The notes below the pieces were generated by a model. That model ran no database searches, had not been told where the DNA came from, and saw nothing but the letters and a program-made list of their open reading frames with translations. Shown piece after piece: positions 49,379-57,976 of a stretch of DNA of 64,000 nucleotides. The position numbers and the translations under genes were made by a program. Position 1 is the first letter of the stretch. Each line of letters opens with the position of its first letter. The DNA is from Chryseobacterium wanjuense (lineage in GTDB: Bacteria > Bacteroidota > Bacteroidia > Flavobacteriales > Weeksellaceae): the NCBI RefSeq assembly GCF_900111495.1, contig NZ_FOIU01000001.1:868001-932000 (forward strand). The letters run 5' to 3'.

Positions 49379-50167
49379 TTAAACCGTTGGTGTACTGCCG
49401 CCATCAACTGCGTAGGTGGATCCCGTCATATAAGATGCTGCCGGTGATGCCAAGAAATTCACCAGTTCCGCAATCTCTTCAGGCTCGCCCATCCTCTCCA
49501 ATGGAACGCCTCCTATTTTACTGAATAATCCGGTAGTGGCCTCTTCTACCGAAATACCTGCCGATTTTGCAATACCTTCTACAAATTCAACCATCATAGG
49601 TGTTTTAACTGCTCCCGGCAATACCGTAAGTACGCGAATCCCATGACGGGCAACTTCCGTAGAAAGGGCTTTGCTGTAACTGTTCAACGCGGCTTTTGAA
49701 ACGGCATAGGCCATATTGATATCCCAGATCGGTAATTTGCTGCTGCCGGTGGAAATATGAATGATTACGCCGCTTTTCTGATCGATCATTTTGGGAAGGA
49801 TCGCTCTGTCCAACCGGATGGCGGCCAAAAGGTTAAATTGGATCTCGTCCTCCCAATGCTTATCCGTCAAGGCACTGAAGCCTCCTCCGGGTGTTGTAAG
49901 TCCGCCGATATTGTCTATCAGGATATCAACTGTTCCAAATTTTTCTGTGATTTGTTCCGTGAGCCTGGAAACATCTTCAGCTTTTGTCAGGTCTGAGGCA
50001 ATAAAATAATGTTCCAAATTTTCTTTTGGCTGATGGCGCGCTGTGACAATAACTTTTGCTCCCGATTCAGCAAGTCTGTTTGCGATTGCTAAACCAATTC
50101 CTTTTGTTCCTCCCGTTACCAAGGCAATTTTACCCATTAGGTCTGATTTGTTTTTTTGTGTTGTCAT
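49379..50167 (-). CDS. SDR family oxidoreductase
   Basis: A 262-residue short-chain dehydrogenase, intact: TGGTKGIGLA near residue 18, a DNIGG version of the NAG motif near 89, catalytic Ser in ISTGSSKLP and Y-x3-K in YAVSKAALN (near 158-162), C-terminal YMTGSTYAVDGGSTPTV. Preceded by a TetR gene on the same strand, with matching TGAAAC/GTTTCA palindromes in both promoter regions. The substrate is unknown. Confidence 0.9.
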   Translation of the reverse strand: MTTQKNKSDLMGKIALVTGGTKGIGLAIANRLAESGAKVIVTARHQPKENLEHYFIASDLTKAEDVSRLTEQITEKFGTVDILIDNIGGLTTPGGGFSALTDKHWEDEIQFNLLAAIRLDRAILPKMIDQKSGVIIHISTGSSKLPIWDINMAYAVSKAALNSYSKALSTEVARHGIRVLTVLPGAVKTPMMVEFVEGIAKSAGISVEEATTGLFSKIGGVPLERMGEPEEIAELVNFLASPAASYMTGSTYAVDGGSTPTV

Positions 50168-50215
50168 ACTGAATGATTTATTTTAAAATGATTGTTTCAG
50201 AATTAATTAAAATAA

Positions 50216-50231
50216 TGAAACGATTGTTTCA
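50216..50231. promoter_or_regulatory. TetR operator before SDR gene
   Basis: TGAAACGATTGTTTCA, perfect 6-bp arms. A further half-site GATTGTTTCAGAATT lies at about 50190-50204. Same arms as the site before the TetR gene (50862-50877). Confidence 0.75.
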
Positions 50232-50248
50232 GAATTGTTCAAAATTTT

Positions 50249-50827
50249 TTATTTCAAGATTTGCTTTATGATGTACCCGGCTATACTTTTAATCTGCTGG
50301 GGATCTTTATTGATGAGGTACATTTCGTACCAACCTGAAAATGAGCTGATGAGAAAATCGGCTAAAATGGCAGGCGTAGTGTGAATATTCATTTCCTTTG
50401 AAGCTACAGCTTTTTCAATAAGATCAACTAAAAAGGAATGTGTAAACGTCGTGTCCTTCTGAAGCAGCAATTGTACAGTTTTATCCTTCTGGGCAACTTC
50501 AAAAGCTGTTTTTACCACCATACATGGATTTGAATCATTTGCAATTGCGGTAACAGAATCATGTAGGAAATCCTCTAAAATTCGAAGCGGCGATTTGCCC
50601 TCAATAATCCTTTCAGTCAGATTTTTTTTCTTTACTTCAATATAATGATCAATACACTTCAAAAACAATTGATGTTTGTCGCCAATAGTATTGTAAAGGC
50701 TGCTGCTGTTGATTTTCATAGCATCCGTAAGATCCCGCATGGAAGTAGCATAATAGCCTTTCTCCCAAAAAACGTTCATCGCTTTCTGGATTGCCACTTC
50801 TTCATTGAATTCAATATTTCTAGCCAT
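50249..50827 (-). CDS. TetR/AcrR family transcriptional regulator
   Basis: A 192-residue repressor. The N-terminal helix-turn-helix reads FNEEVAIQKAMNVFWEKGYY then MRDLTDAMKINSSSLYNTIG; the C-terminal ligand domain contains NPCMVVKTAFEVA. The start at 50827 (MARNIEF) is chosen: a frame from 50878 would begin inside the operator and upstream of the -7 element. It ends 82 bp before the SDR gene, probably its target, and is autoregulated by the palindrome at 50862-50877. Confidence 0.9.
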   Translation of the reverse strand: MARNIEFNEEVAIQKAMNVFWEKGYYATSMRDLTDAMKINSSSLYNTIGDKHQLFLKCIDHYIEVKKKNLTERIIEGKSPLRILEDFLHDSVTAIANDSNPCMVVKTAFEVAQKDKTVQLLLQKDTTFTHSFLVDLIEKAVASKEMNIHTTPAILADFLISSFSGWYEMYLINKDPQQIKSIAGYIIKQILK

Positions 50828-50843
50828 CAGTAACTTTCTGAAG

Positions 50844-50877
50844 CAAAGGTATAAAAAAATCTGAAACAATCGTTTCA
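50844..50877 (-). promoter_or_regulatory. TetR promoter and operator
   Basis: Minus-strand TACCTTTG (plus CAAAGGTA at 50844-50851) fits the -7 consensus. The palindrome TGAAACAATCGTTTCA is at 50862-50877 directly upstream, overlapping the -33 region. Confidence 0.75.
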
Positions 50878-50984
50878 TAATTAAATTTATTCCATAATTA
50901 TTTTTCCGGAATCTTTTCTAACAGGCATTACCATACAAGCTTAAAGCATTATCAGCTAACGCTTTGCCTTTGAAAGGCATATAA

Positions 50985-51251
50985 TCTTCGGTACTGTCAG
51001 TCTATATGAACGCTTCAGCAGATCGTTTCAGAAAGCAAAGAATTCGACATCAAGACAAAATAAAAAATATGCTCGACGCCATGGAAAACCTTGTAAACCT
51101 TTATCAGCAGGGGAATTTTCAGACAAAAAGAACGATCGGGTGTTTGATATTTCCCGAAAAAGTTGAATTTGACGGAAAAAGTTTTCAAACACCTAAAATG
51201 AATATTGTGGCTCAATGTATCTACCAGTATAACAACGGATTAGGAAATAAA
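50985..51251 (+). pseudogene. Serine recombinase C-terminal remnant
   Basis: The frame (no credible start; first ATG at 51006) encodes a helical stretch followed by TKRTIGCLIFPEKVEFDGKS and FQTPKMNIVAQCIY. This matches the C-terminus of Bacteroidetes serine (resolvase/invertase) recombinases: KR-x-I...FPEK-x-x-FDG...T. The catalytic N-terminal domain is missing. The frame runs past 51251 into the terminator and tRNA-Arg, so the original end is lost. It is likely a leftover of an integrated element beside the tRNA gene. Confidence 0.6.
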
Positions 51252-51290
51252 AAAAACCGACATCAAAGAGTGAAATCTTCAAATGTCGGT
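51247..51290 (-). terminator. Terminator of tRNA-Arg
   Basis: ACCGACAT pairs with ATGTCGGT, with an inner stem (TTTGAAGA/TCTTTGA-like). On the minus strand it is followed by eight or more T. It starts 5 bp past the tRNA 3' end. Confidence 0.8.
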
Positions 51291-51294
51291 CTTG

Positions 51295-51368
51295 TGACCT
51301 CGACAGGATTCAAACCTGTAACCTTCTGAGCCGTAATCAGATGCGCTATTCAGTTGCGCCACGAGGCC
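51295..51368 (-). tRNA. tRNA-Arg(ACG)
   Basis: A 74-nt gene on the minus strand. The acceptor stem GGCCTCG pairs with CGAGGTC (one G-U) plus discriminator A. The anticodon stem-loop is TCTGA-TTACGGC-TCAGA with anticodon ACG; the T-arm is ACAGG-TTTGAAT-CCTGT. The CCA is not encoded. It is the only RNA gene I recognise in the window. A degraded recombinase gene lies against its 3' side. Confidence 0.93.
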
Positions 51369-51415
51369 TTCATTAAAGGTTTGCAAATATAGCACTTTTT
51401 TCTTTTCTTTGAAAG

Positions 51416-52462
51416 ATGAAATCAAGAATTTTACTTTTATTTGCCTTCTGCGCGCTAATCTCTTGTAAAAGAGAACCAAAAAATTCATCTGCAGAATCGA
51501 TTTCCATCTCAAATCTGGTTGAATATAAAGAACAGAATGGTGTTTTACACTTAAAATCGGGAAATTTTAATTATAATTTTAAACAAAATCAGGTTCCGTT
51601 CAAGAAAATTATTTTGCTTAATGCAAGTATGGCCGGATATATTTCAGCATTGGGAGCGGAAAATCTGGTGGTCGGAGTTTCAAGCCCGGAATATATTTAT
51701 TCTGAAAAAATTCAGAGCTTATTAAAGGAAGGAAAAATTCAAAATGTCGGAAATGAACAGAAATATGACGTTGAAAAAATCATTTCTTTACAGCCTGATG
51801 CCATTTTTACCAATCATATCGCGAGTTTCGACAATACCTATCAATTATTGAAAAACAATGGAATTCAAGTGATTTTCCTTGATGAATACATGGAACAAAA
51901 ACCATTGGAAAAAACAGCTTATATAAAACTTTTCGGAAAGCTTTTCGGCAAAGAAAAAGAAGCGGAAACTCAATATCTGGAAGTTGAGAAAAATTATAAC
52001 GCATTAAAACAATTAGCCTTACAAGCAAAAGAAAAGCCAACCGTTTTGGCAAGTGAAATGTACGGAGATATCTGGTATCTTCCGGGTGGGAAAACTTCGG
52101 TAGCCCATTTTATTTCTGATGCCAATGCCCATTATATTTTAAAAGGAAATGCAGAAGAAAAAGCCGTTACCATGAGCTTTGAAGAGGTTTTTGCAAAGTC
52201 AGACGCTGTGCAATATTGGGTAAATGCAGGAAATCATGTTTCAAAAAAAGAAATGCTGGTCATGAATCCTTTTTATGCTAAATTAAATGTCTTTAATAAA
52301 GGTAAAATATACGTCATCACAGGTCGGGAAAGGGCAAAAGCCAACGATTTTTTCGAAAGCGGAATCATAAGATCCGACCTTGTTTTAAAGGATTATATTA
52401 AAATTTTTCATCCTGAGCTTTTACCGGATTATCAATTAACTTACATGAAAGAGTTACAATAA
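51416..52462 (+). CDS. Iron-siderophore/cobalamin-type ABC substrate-binding lipoprotein
   Basis: A 348-residue periplasmic lipoprotein of the BtuF/FhuD class. The lipobox LISC gives C17. The two-lobe signature is visible: IILLNASMAGYISALGAENL, then VEKIISLQPDAIFTNH, a long backbone helix, and GDIWYLPGGKTSVAHFISDA in the second lobe. The permease and ATPase genes are not adjacent. It starts 48 bp beyond the tRNA 5' end. The ligand (haem, siderophore, cobalamin) cannot be read from sequence. Confidence 0.85.
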   Translation: MKSRILLLFAFCALISCKREPKNSSAESISISNLVEYKEQNGVLHLKSGNFNYNFKQNQVPFKKIILLNASMAGYISALGAENLVVGVSSPEYIYSEKIQSLLKEGKIQNVGNEQKYDVEKIISLQPDAIFTNHIASFDNTYQLLKNNGIQVIFLDEYMEQKPLEKTAYIKLFGKLFGKEKEAETQYLEVEKNYNALKQLALQAKEKPTVLASEMYGDIWYLPGGKTSVAHFISDANAHYILKGNAEEKAVTMSFEEVFAKSDAVQYWVNAGNHVSKKEMLVMNPFYAKLNVFNKGKIYVITGRERAKANDFFESGIIRSDLVLKDYIKIFHPELLPDYQLTYMKELQ

Positions 52463-52499
52463 CTCAGACTATTTCCTTATTTTTGCCATTCCTTTTACG

Positions 52500-53150
52500 A
52501 TGTTTATGTGGAAAAGAATTAAACAAATTATATTCATTCTTCTGATCCTGAATGTAGTATTTATCATTTGGGGAAGATTTTTCAATCCGCCCATTACCAT
52601 TACGCAGATCGGCGGACTTTTCGAATACGGAAGGCTGCAGAGAGACTATATTTCCTATGACGAAATGGGAGATAAAGTAAAAAAAGCCGTGATTGTCTCC
52701 GAAGACCAGAAGTTTTTTTCGCATAATGGCTTCGATTATACTGCGATCGAAAAGGCAATGAAACACAACGAAAAGGGCAAAAAAATCAGGGGGGGAAGTA
52801 CAATTTCCCAGCAAACTGCAAAAAATGTTTTCCTTTGGCAGGGCAGAAGCTGGCTCAGAAAAGGGCTTGAAGCGATCTATACTTTTATTATCGAAAAAGT
52901 CTGGAGCAAAGATATTATCCTTGAAAGATACCTGAATTCTATCGAAATGGGACAGGGCGTTTTCGGGGTGGAAGCCGCTTCACAGTATTATTTCGGAAAA
53001 TCTGCCAAGAATCTTACCACTTCTGAAGCAGCCTGGATTGCAGCCATATTGCCAAATCCAAAGAAATATGACCCGAAAAATCCCTCGGCATATTTGAGAA
53101 AGAAACATAACTGGATCATGAGGCAAATGAGGAATGTGAGTTTGAAATAG
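52500..53150 (+). CDS. mtgA: Monofunctional biosynthetic peptidoglycan transglycosylase
   Basis: A 216-residue inner-membrane glycosyltransferase of family 51 that polymerises lipid II. One N-terminal membrane segment (about 10-25) is followed by the catalytic motif SEDQKFFSHNGFDY (E68), then GGSTISQQTAKNVFLW, and KDIILERYLNSIEMGQGVFG, all family hallmarks. There is no penicillin-binding domain, so it is the monofunctional form. It shares orientation with the binding lipoprotein upstream and the membrane protein downstream. Confidence 0.95.
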   Translation: MFMWKRIKQIIFILLILNVVFIIWGRFFNPPITITQIGGLFEYGRLQRDYISYDEMGDKVKKAVIVSEDQKFFSHNGFDYTAIEKAMKHNEKGKKIRGGSTISQQTAKNVFLWQGRSWLRKGLEAIYTFIIEKVWSKDIILERYLNSIEMGQGVFGVEAASQYYFGKSAKNLTTSEAAWIAAILPNPKKYDPKNPSAYLRKKHNWIMRQMRNVSLK

Positions 53151-53163
53151 TATCTTTGTACTA

Positions 53164-55194
53164 ATGAAACTCTTTACTTCCAGTACAAATTTTGACTCCG
53201 TTCTTAAAAAATATTTTTCTTTTAGGAATGAAACCCTTTCTCTGGAGCCATTTGCCGAATTTATGGACAGTGTAAAAAGGGCGGATTTTAAAGATGTGCT
53301 TCTTTTTTTTCAGAATAATAAAGAATTAACTGAAAATTTTAAATATTACCTTCACCATATTTTTCTAGGAAGATCATTTAATCTTTCCCTCACGGAAGCA
53401 AATGTTTTGTCTGAAAATGCTTTCGTTCCCGAACTTAAAAAAAGGATTCTTAATAAAATTTTACCACCTGTTGTCAACGAAAAAACCGTTTGGTATATGA
53501 TTGACAATGTGAGTGTAAGACCTAGAAAAGATCTTGAATATCTTCATAATCTGCCTGAGAATGAGATTGATGAATTGTTTAAAATCTTAGGAATTTCCGA
53601 TTTTATTATCAATCCCAATATCAAAAAAGAAATGATTTTCTCTATGAATATCCTTTCTTGGCGGGTGACGGGAGCAGCGATGGAAGTGGAAGTTGTAAGA
53701 ATGGCTCCTGAATACAGGAACTTCGACAACCCATTTTTGGCACTGCAGAACGAACTGGAAGATCTCGCAGATGAACTGGAAAGAAATCCCGATCTGCAGC
53801 TGGATTCAAAAAACAGCCGTTACAAACAGATTAAAATTTATGTTGAACAATGTTTGGAATTTGTAAATATTTCCTTTAAAAATTCATCTAAATATGGTAT
53901 TTCAGGGAAAATTAATCAGTCACTTTTAAAAATCCGTCAACAGATTCAAAGAATTTATGAGATTGTTCAGTTGTTGGTAATCGATCGTGAAGAAGATATT
54001 TTAACGAATTCTAAAAATCTGGTTTTTAATATTTTAAATTATAAATCACACAAAAATAATATCTCAGATCTCATCAACGATAGTACGAGATTGATCTCAC
54101 ATTTGATCACCAATCATACCGCAGAAACCGGTGCACATTACATCACTTCGACCCGCAAAGAATATATGAGAATGTTCTACAAAGCCAGTGGTGGTGGGAT
54201 TATTGTGGGGGCTCTCTGTGTTTTGAAAATGCTGTATGGTTATGTGCCGGGAAGTGATTTTTCACATGCCTTTTTATATTCCATGAACTATGCGATGGGA
54301 TTTATCATGATCTATCTTATGGGTTTCACGTTGGCGACAAAACAGCCGGCGATGACGGCTGCAACGATGACTAAGGTTCTTGCCGACGAAGGAAATAACA
54401 AAAGCAATCACACCGAATTTGCGCATTTGGTTTCAAAATTATTCAGAAGTCAGTTTATCGCCTTTATAGGGAATGTTTTACTGGCTTTTCCTGTAGCTTT
54501 GTTAATAATTTACGGTTTGGATGTATTTTTTTCGGAGAATCTTGCGGTTGAAAGATCAGATAAATTATTAAAAGATCTGAATCCTTTTGAGTCTAAAGCG
54601 ATCCTCCATGCCAGTATTGCAGGTTTTTATCTTTTTATTTCAGGAATTATTTCAGGAAATATCGGGAATAATTCGGTTTTTTATCAGATTCCGGAGCGGA
54701 TAGCAAAAAATTTATCAATCAGAAGGTTTTTTGGTAAAAAATTCGCAAAAGGTTTATCTAAATATTATGCTAAAAACTGGCCGGGAATTATCTCCAATTT
54801 TTGGTTCGGGGTTTTTCTGGGGGCAACAGCGCCTGTAGGGTTATTCTTTGGCTTGGATCTGGATATCCGTCACATTACTTTTGCTGCCGGAAACTTCGCA
54901 ATCGGCTTGTACGGAAAAGACTTTTCAGTGGATTCTTATACTTTCTGGCTTTCTTTCGGAACAGTTTTCCTGATCGGATTCTTTAATTTTTTAGTGAGTT
55001 TCAGCTTATCCATGTTTTTAGCATTCAGGTCAAGAAAGTTGAATTTTGGACAGGTAAGTGAGATTTATAAAGAAATTTTCAGGTATTTTATAAAGCACCC
55101 GTTTAAATTTTTCTTTCCGTTACGTTCAAGATTAGACAAAAAAGCGGACGATCTTATGAGCAGTACGATTCCTACAAAATCTGAAGATCATTAA
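53164..55194 (+). CDS. SpecificRecomb family membrane protein (Gcr-type)
   Basis: A 676-residue protein of the family annotated as site-specific recombinase (Neisseria Gcr). The N-terminal half is soluble and helical. From about residue 335 a polytopic membrane part follows, with MRMFYKASGGGIIVGALCVL and GFTLATKQPAMTAATMTKVL as conserved stretches, then several more helices. A recombinase with so many membrane segments is implausible, and the assigned activity should be treated with caution. It starts 13 bp after the mtgA stop and overlaps the convergent DUF721 gene by 23 bp. Confidence 0.82.
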   Translation: MKLFTSSTNFDSVLKKYFSFRNETLSLEPFAEFMDSVKRADFKDVLLFFQNNKELTENFKYYLHHIFLGRSFNLSLTEANVLSENAFVPELKKRILNKILPPVVNEKTVWYMIDNVSVRPRKDLEYLHNLPENEIDELFKILGISDFIINPNIKKEMIFSMNILSWRVTGAAMEVEVVRMAPEYRNFDNPFLALQNELEDLADELERNPDLQLDSKNSRYKQIKIYVEQCLEFVNISFKNSSKYGISGKINQSLLKIRQQIQRIYEIVQLLVIDREEDILTNSKNLVFNILNYKSHKNNISDLINDSTRLISHLITNHTAETGAHYITSTRKEYMRMFYKASGGGIIVGALCVLKMLYGYVPGSDFSHAFLYSMNYAMGFIMIYLMGFTLATKQPAMTAATMTKVLADEGNNKSNHTEFAHLVSKLFRSQFIAFIGNVLLAFPVALLIIYGLDVFFSENLAVERSDKLLKDLNPFESKAILHASIAGFYLFISGIISGNIGNNSVFYQIPERIAKNLSIRRFFGKKFAKGLSKYYAKNWPGIISNFWFGVFLGATAPVGLFFGLDLDIRHITFAAGNFAIGLYGKDFSVDSYTFWLSFGTVFLIGFFNFLVSFSLSMFLAFRSRKLNFGQVSEIYKEIFRYFIKHPFKFFFPLRSRLDKKADDLMSSTIPTKSEDH

Positions 55195-55468
55195 ATTTTT
55201 CAGCACCAAATTTGTCCTGAAACTTTTTCAGAAAAAAACTTTTACGCATCTGGAAATCATGCTTTAATAAAGGAGAATTGATTTTAATAATAACTGTTTG
55301 CTCTTCAATATTTACACTTTTAATTTCACAGAAAAGACTTTCATCAAGATATTCTTCAAGGAAATCTTTAATTTCGAAAGCTATGAGTTTATGCTCAAAA
55401 CCATGAATCCTTGCAAAAGATTTTACAAGTTCAGACGATTGGAATTCACGTTTTTTATTCTTTTTCAT
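55172..55468 (-). CDS. DUF721 domain protein (DciA-like)
   Basis: A 98-residue protein with the DUF721 core: SSELVKSFARIHGFEHKLIA followed by a short beta region (SLFCEIKSVNIEEQTVIIKI). Relatives (DciA) load the replicative helicase in bacteria lacking DnaC/DnaI. The start at 55468 (MKKNKKREF) is chosen over a frame from 55543, which would translate low-complexity repeat DNA. DUF721 genes normally sit next to recF; here a four-helix-bundle gene lies between them. Confidence 0.8.
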   Translation of the reverse strand: MKKNKKREFQSSELVKSFARIHGFEHKLIAFEIKDFLEEYLDESLFCEIKSVNIEEQTVIIKINSPLLKHDFQMRKSFFLKKFQDKFGAEKFNDLQIL

Positions 55469-55478
55469 AAATTGAGTT

Positions 55479-55508
55479 CCGGGTTTCGGGTTTCGCGATT
55501 CGGGTTTG
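55479..55508. repeat. Degenerate CGGGTTTCGGGTT repeat
   Basis: Tandem imperfect units of CGGGTTT/CGCGATT upstream of the DUF721 start. The reverse complement resembles the AATCCCG units at 55998-56086, so the four-helix-bundle gene is flanked by inverted, GC-rich low-complexity repeats. Confidence 0.6.
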
Positions 55509-55526
55509 TTAGTTCGTGTAAAAAAA

Positions 55527-55901
55527 TCAAGGTTTATTTTCAATCCAATTTTCTTTTACCCATTTTTTATAATTATTGATTTTTCCACCTAATAAATCAT
55601 ATTCTTGTTTTAAAATTCCGAACTCAGCTGAAAATTCAGGATATAATGCTATAATTTTATCTAAATGGTTGATAGTTTCATCATTACTTGCATGACTGAA
55701 AACCAGAAAACGAATGTAATCATTTTTATAAACTGATCTACCATATCCTTCTACAATATTGGTAATAACAGAATCTGATGACCTTCTCAGCTGACTTCCC
55801 AGCTCAAACAATTCATATTTTGGGAGCAAGAAAGAAGCCTTGTGTGCTTTTAAAAACAAATTAAAAGAAATTTTGTAAATGTCTAAATTTTTGTAACTCA
55901 T
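55527..55901 (-). CDS. Four-helix-bundle protein (S23 / 23S IVP family)
   Basis: A 124-residue helical protein beginning MSYKNLDIYKISFNLFLKAH, with the family motif LGSQLRRSSDSVITNIVEGYGR. Members are encoded in rRNA intervening sequences or, very often in Bacteroidetes, as free-standing genes of unknown function next to low-complexity repeats. The start at 55901 is chosen; a frame to 56039 would run through repeat DNA. It separates recF from the DUF721 gene and looks like an insertion. Confidence 0.82.
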   Translation of the reverse strand: MSYKNLDIYKISFNLFLKAHKASFLLPKYELFELGSQLRRSSDSVITNIVEGYGRSVYKNDYIRFLVFSHASNDETINHLDKIIALYPEFSAEFGILKQEYDLLGGKINNYKKWVKENWIENKP

Positions 55902-55997
55902 TTGTGTAGTATATGTATCTAAATTATATCTAAAATTCATAGTCCATTCTTCATTACTATTATCAAATCTCGAAATCCCAACTCCGAAATCTTCATC

Positions 55998-56086
55998 CTC
56001 GAATCCCGATTCTTGCATCTCGAATCCCGCACCTATCACCTTAAAGCCCTATTTTCGCACCCCCGCATCTCATAACTCGAATCCCG
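55998..56086. repeat. CTCGAATCCCG repeats
   Basis: CTCGAATCCCG occurs exactly at 55998-56008, 56019-56029 and 56076-56086, with further degenerate units (CCGCACC, CCCGCATC) between and after. The GC content is clearly above the surroundings. Confidence 0.75.
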
Positions 56087-56095
56087 CACCCCGCA

Positions 56096-57199
56096 TCATA
56101 CCTCAAAAATTATGCTTTCCTCATTAATTTTTTTCACAACACTTTCCGTGCGTTCTCTGTGGGTATCGGTAATAAAAATCTGTCCAAAATTTTCTTGATT
56201 CACTAGTTCGATTAATTGAGAAACCCTGTGATCATCAAGTTTATCGAAAATATCGTCCAATAGGAGAATCGGTGTTTTTTTTGTTAATTCTTTAATTAAA
56301 CTCATTTGGGCTAATTTTAGAGAAATTAAAAAAGATTTTTGCTGTCCCTGTGAACCGATTTTTTTAATTAAAACAGAATCCATTTCAAAAAGAAGATCAT
56401 CTTTGTGGATGCCTTTTGAAGTGTATGTCAACATTCTGTCTCTTTCCAGACTTTCTTTTAAAAGATCATAGAATTTTTTTTCAGGCTGATTTTGGTCAAA
56501 ATCTTCAAACAAGTGAGATTCATAAATTACAGAAACGCTTTCTTTTCCGCCGGAAATTATCTGGTAAAAATTCTGAACAATAGGATTTAATTTTTCAACA
56601 AAATTTCTTCTTTTGATGAATATTTTTGTTCCAAATCGGGTGATCGGATCATCGTAAATGTCTAAAGAATCTTTATCCCAAATTCTGTTTTTAGAGAAAT
56701 ATTTTAACAAAGCGTTTCTCTGCTGAATAGTTTTCTGGTACTGTATCAAATCAAAAAGATATTCAGAATCGGTCTGAGAAATCATGGAATCCAGGAACTT
56801 TCTTCGGCTCTCTCCCGAATCGGAAATCAGATTAGAATCATACGGAGAAATCATCACACTGGGTAAATATCCAATATGATCGGCAAGCCTGTCATAGTTT
56901 TTATCGTTTTTTTTAATGATTTTTTTTGCTTCTTTCGGCTGGGAAATCTTGATAATATCTTCACTTTCCTCGTTCTGAACTTCCGCGTCAATGGTAAAAA
57001 AATCTTCGTCAGCTTTAATATTGTTAATATCCGTATTTCCCAAAAAACTTTTCCCTACAGATAAATAATGAAGAGCATCCAGAATATTGGTCTTTCCCAC
57101 GCCGTTATTTCCCACAAAACAATTGATTTGTGGCGAAAATTCGAATTTTTTTTCAGAATGGTTTTTGAAATTGTACAGGGAAAGCTTCTTAATTATCAT
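56096..57199 (-). CDS. recF: DNA replication and repair protein RecF
   Basis: A 367-residue SMC-like ATPase that loads RecA at gaps. The Walker A motif is G30-NNGVGKT37; the ABC signature region is SQGQQKSFLISLKLAQ, and Walker B is ILLLDDIFDKLDDHR near the C-terminus. Full length. It starts 4 bp from the UbiA-like gene on the same strand. Confidence 0.95.
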   Translation of the reverse strand: MIIKKLSLYNFKNHSEKKFEFSPQINCFVGNNGVGKTNILDALHYLSVGKSFLGNTDINNIKADEDFFTIDAEVQNEESEDIIKISQPKEAKKIIKKNDKNYDRLADHIGYLPSVMISPYDSNLISDSGESRRKFLDSMISQTDSEYLFDLIQYQKTIQQRNALLKYFSKNRIWDKDSLDIYDDPITRFGTKIFIKRRNFVEKLNPIVQNFYQIISGGKESVSVIYESHLFEDFDQNQPEKKFYDLLKESLERDRMLTYTSKGIHKDDLLFEMDSVLIKKIGSQGQQKSFLISLKLAQMSLIKELTKKTPILLLDDIFDKLDDHRVSQLIELVNQENFGQIFITDTHRERTESVVKKINEESIIFEV

Positions 57200-57202
57200 T
57201 CG

Positions 57203-57958
57203 TCAAAAATACTTCATTATTAGTAAAAATAAAAAGGGAAGTGCAGAACAGGTTTCTACTCCGAATGAAAAATAGGCGTCATTTTTCTCATTTTCAGAGA
57301 AGTAAATTAAAATATAAGTGATAATTCCTGCTAGAAAAAATGCTATAGAATAATTTAAATCCAAATAGAAGATTGATAGAATATTACTCACAAAAACCAT
57401 TAGATAAGCAATATATTTTGTGTTTTGAACACCTACTAATTTTGGGAAAGTTTCCACGGTATCGCTCTTCATATCGCGGATATCAAAAGGCAGAACCAGA
57501 GCTGTTATGAAAAAAAAGCTGATAAAAAATATTGGAAAGCTGAACTCAGGCAGGGTAAGCCAGCAATTGACCAAAGCCCAGATCAATCCTACATAAAATA
57601 CCTTCAGGAAAGGGATTTTCCGGATATAAACTTCAAGAAAAAAACTGTTGTAAAGCAATCCTAAAAAAACAATGATAAACCATTTGATCAAACGAACTTC
57701 ATTATGATTATGAATAATCAGAACTGCAGAAATTACACCTGTAATTACATTTAAGATTAAAATTTTAAAGAAATGTCTGGTATATTGATATTTCGTATAA
57801 AGGTAACCGCTGAAATAAGTGATAAAAATTAGGACTACTGTGGGAAAACGGAACGTGTTTTGCTCCTCCATGAAAAATACTGCGAAAAGAGTTCCCATTA
57901 AGGATACGTAAAATTGGCTGTCGATAACGGATTTTTTCAGTATTTTTAAGAAATTCAT
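57203..57958 (-). CDS. UbiA-like prenyltransferase family membrane protein
   Basis: A 251-residue membrane protein with about eight helices. The stretch LPFDIRDMKSD (near residue 158) is the second aspartate-rich motif (DxRDxxxD) of UbiA prenyltransferases; the first motif (NDxxD) is not evident, so substrate binding may be altered. It lies upstream of recF with a 3-bp gap and is divergent from the alpha-2-macroglobulin-like gene (18 bp). Confidence 0.7.
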   Translation of the reverse strand: MNFLKILKKSVIDSQFYVSLMGTLFAVFFMEEQNTFRFPTVVLIFITYFSGYLYTKYQYTRHFFKILILNVITGVISAVLIIHNHNEVRLIKWFIIVFLGLLYNSFFLEVYIRKIPFLKVFYVGLIWALVNCWLTLPEFSFPIFFISFFFITALVLPFDIRDMKSDTVETFPKLVGVQNTKYIAYLMVFVSNILSIFYLDLNYSIAFFLAGIITYILIYFSENEKNDAYFSFGVETCSALPFLFLLIMKYF

Positions 57959-57976
57959 TTATCAAAAATAACACAT

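Noticed and set aside
53164..55194. Site-specific recombinase as evidence of a mobile element
   Set aside because: The family is a widespread chromosomal membrane protein and the surrounding genes are housekeeping.
55902..56039. 46-residue N-terminal extension of the four-helix-bundle protein
   Set aside because: It translates degenerate repeat DNA and is not part of the family.
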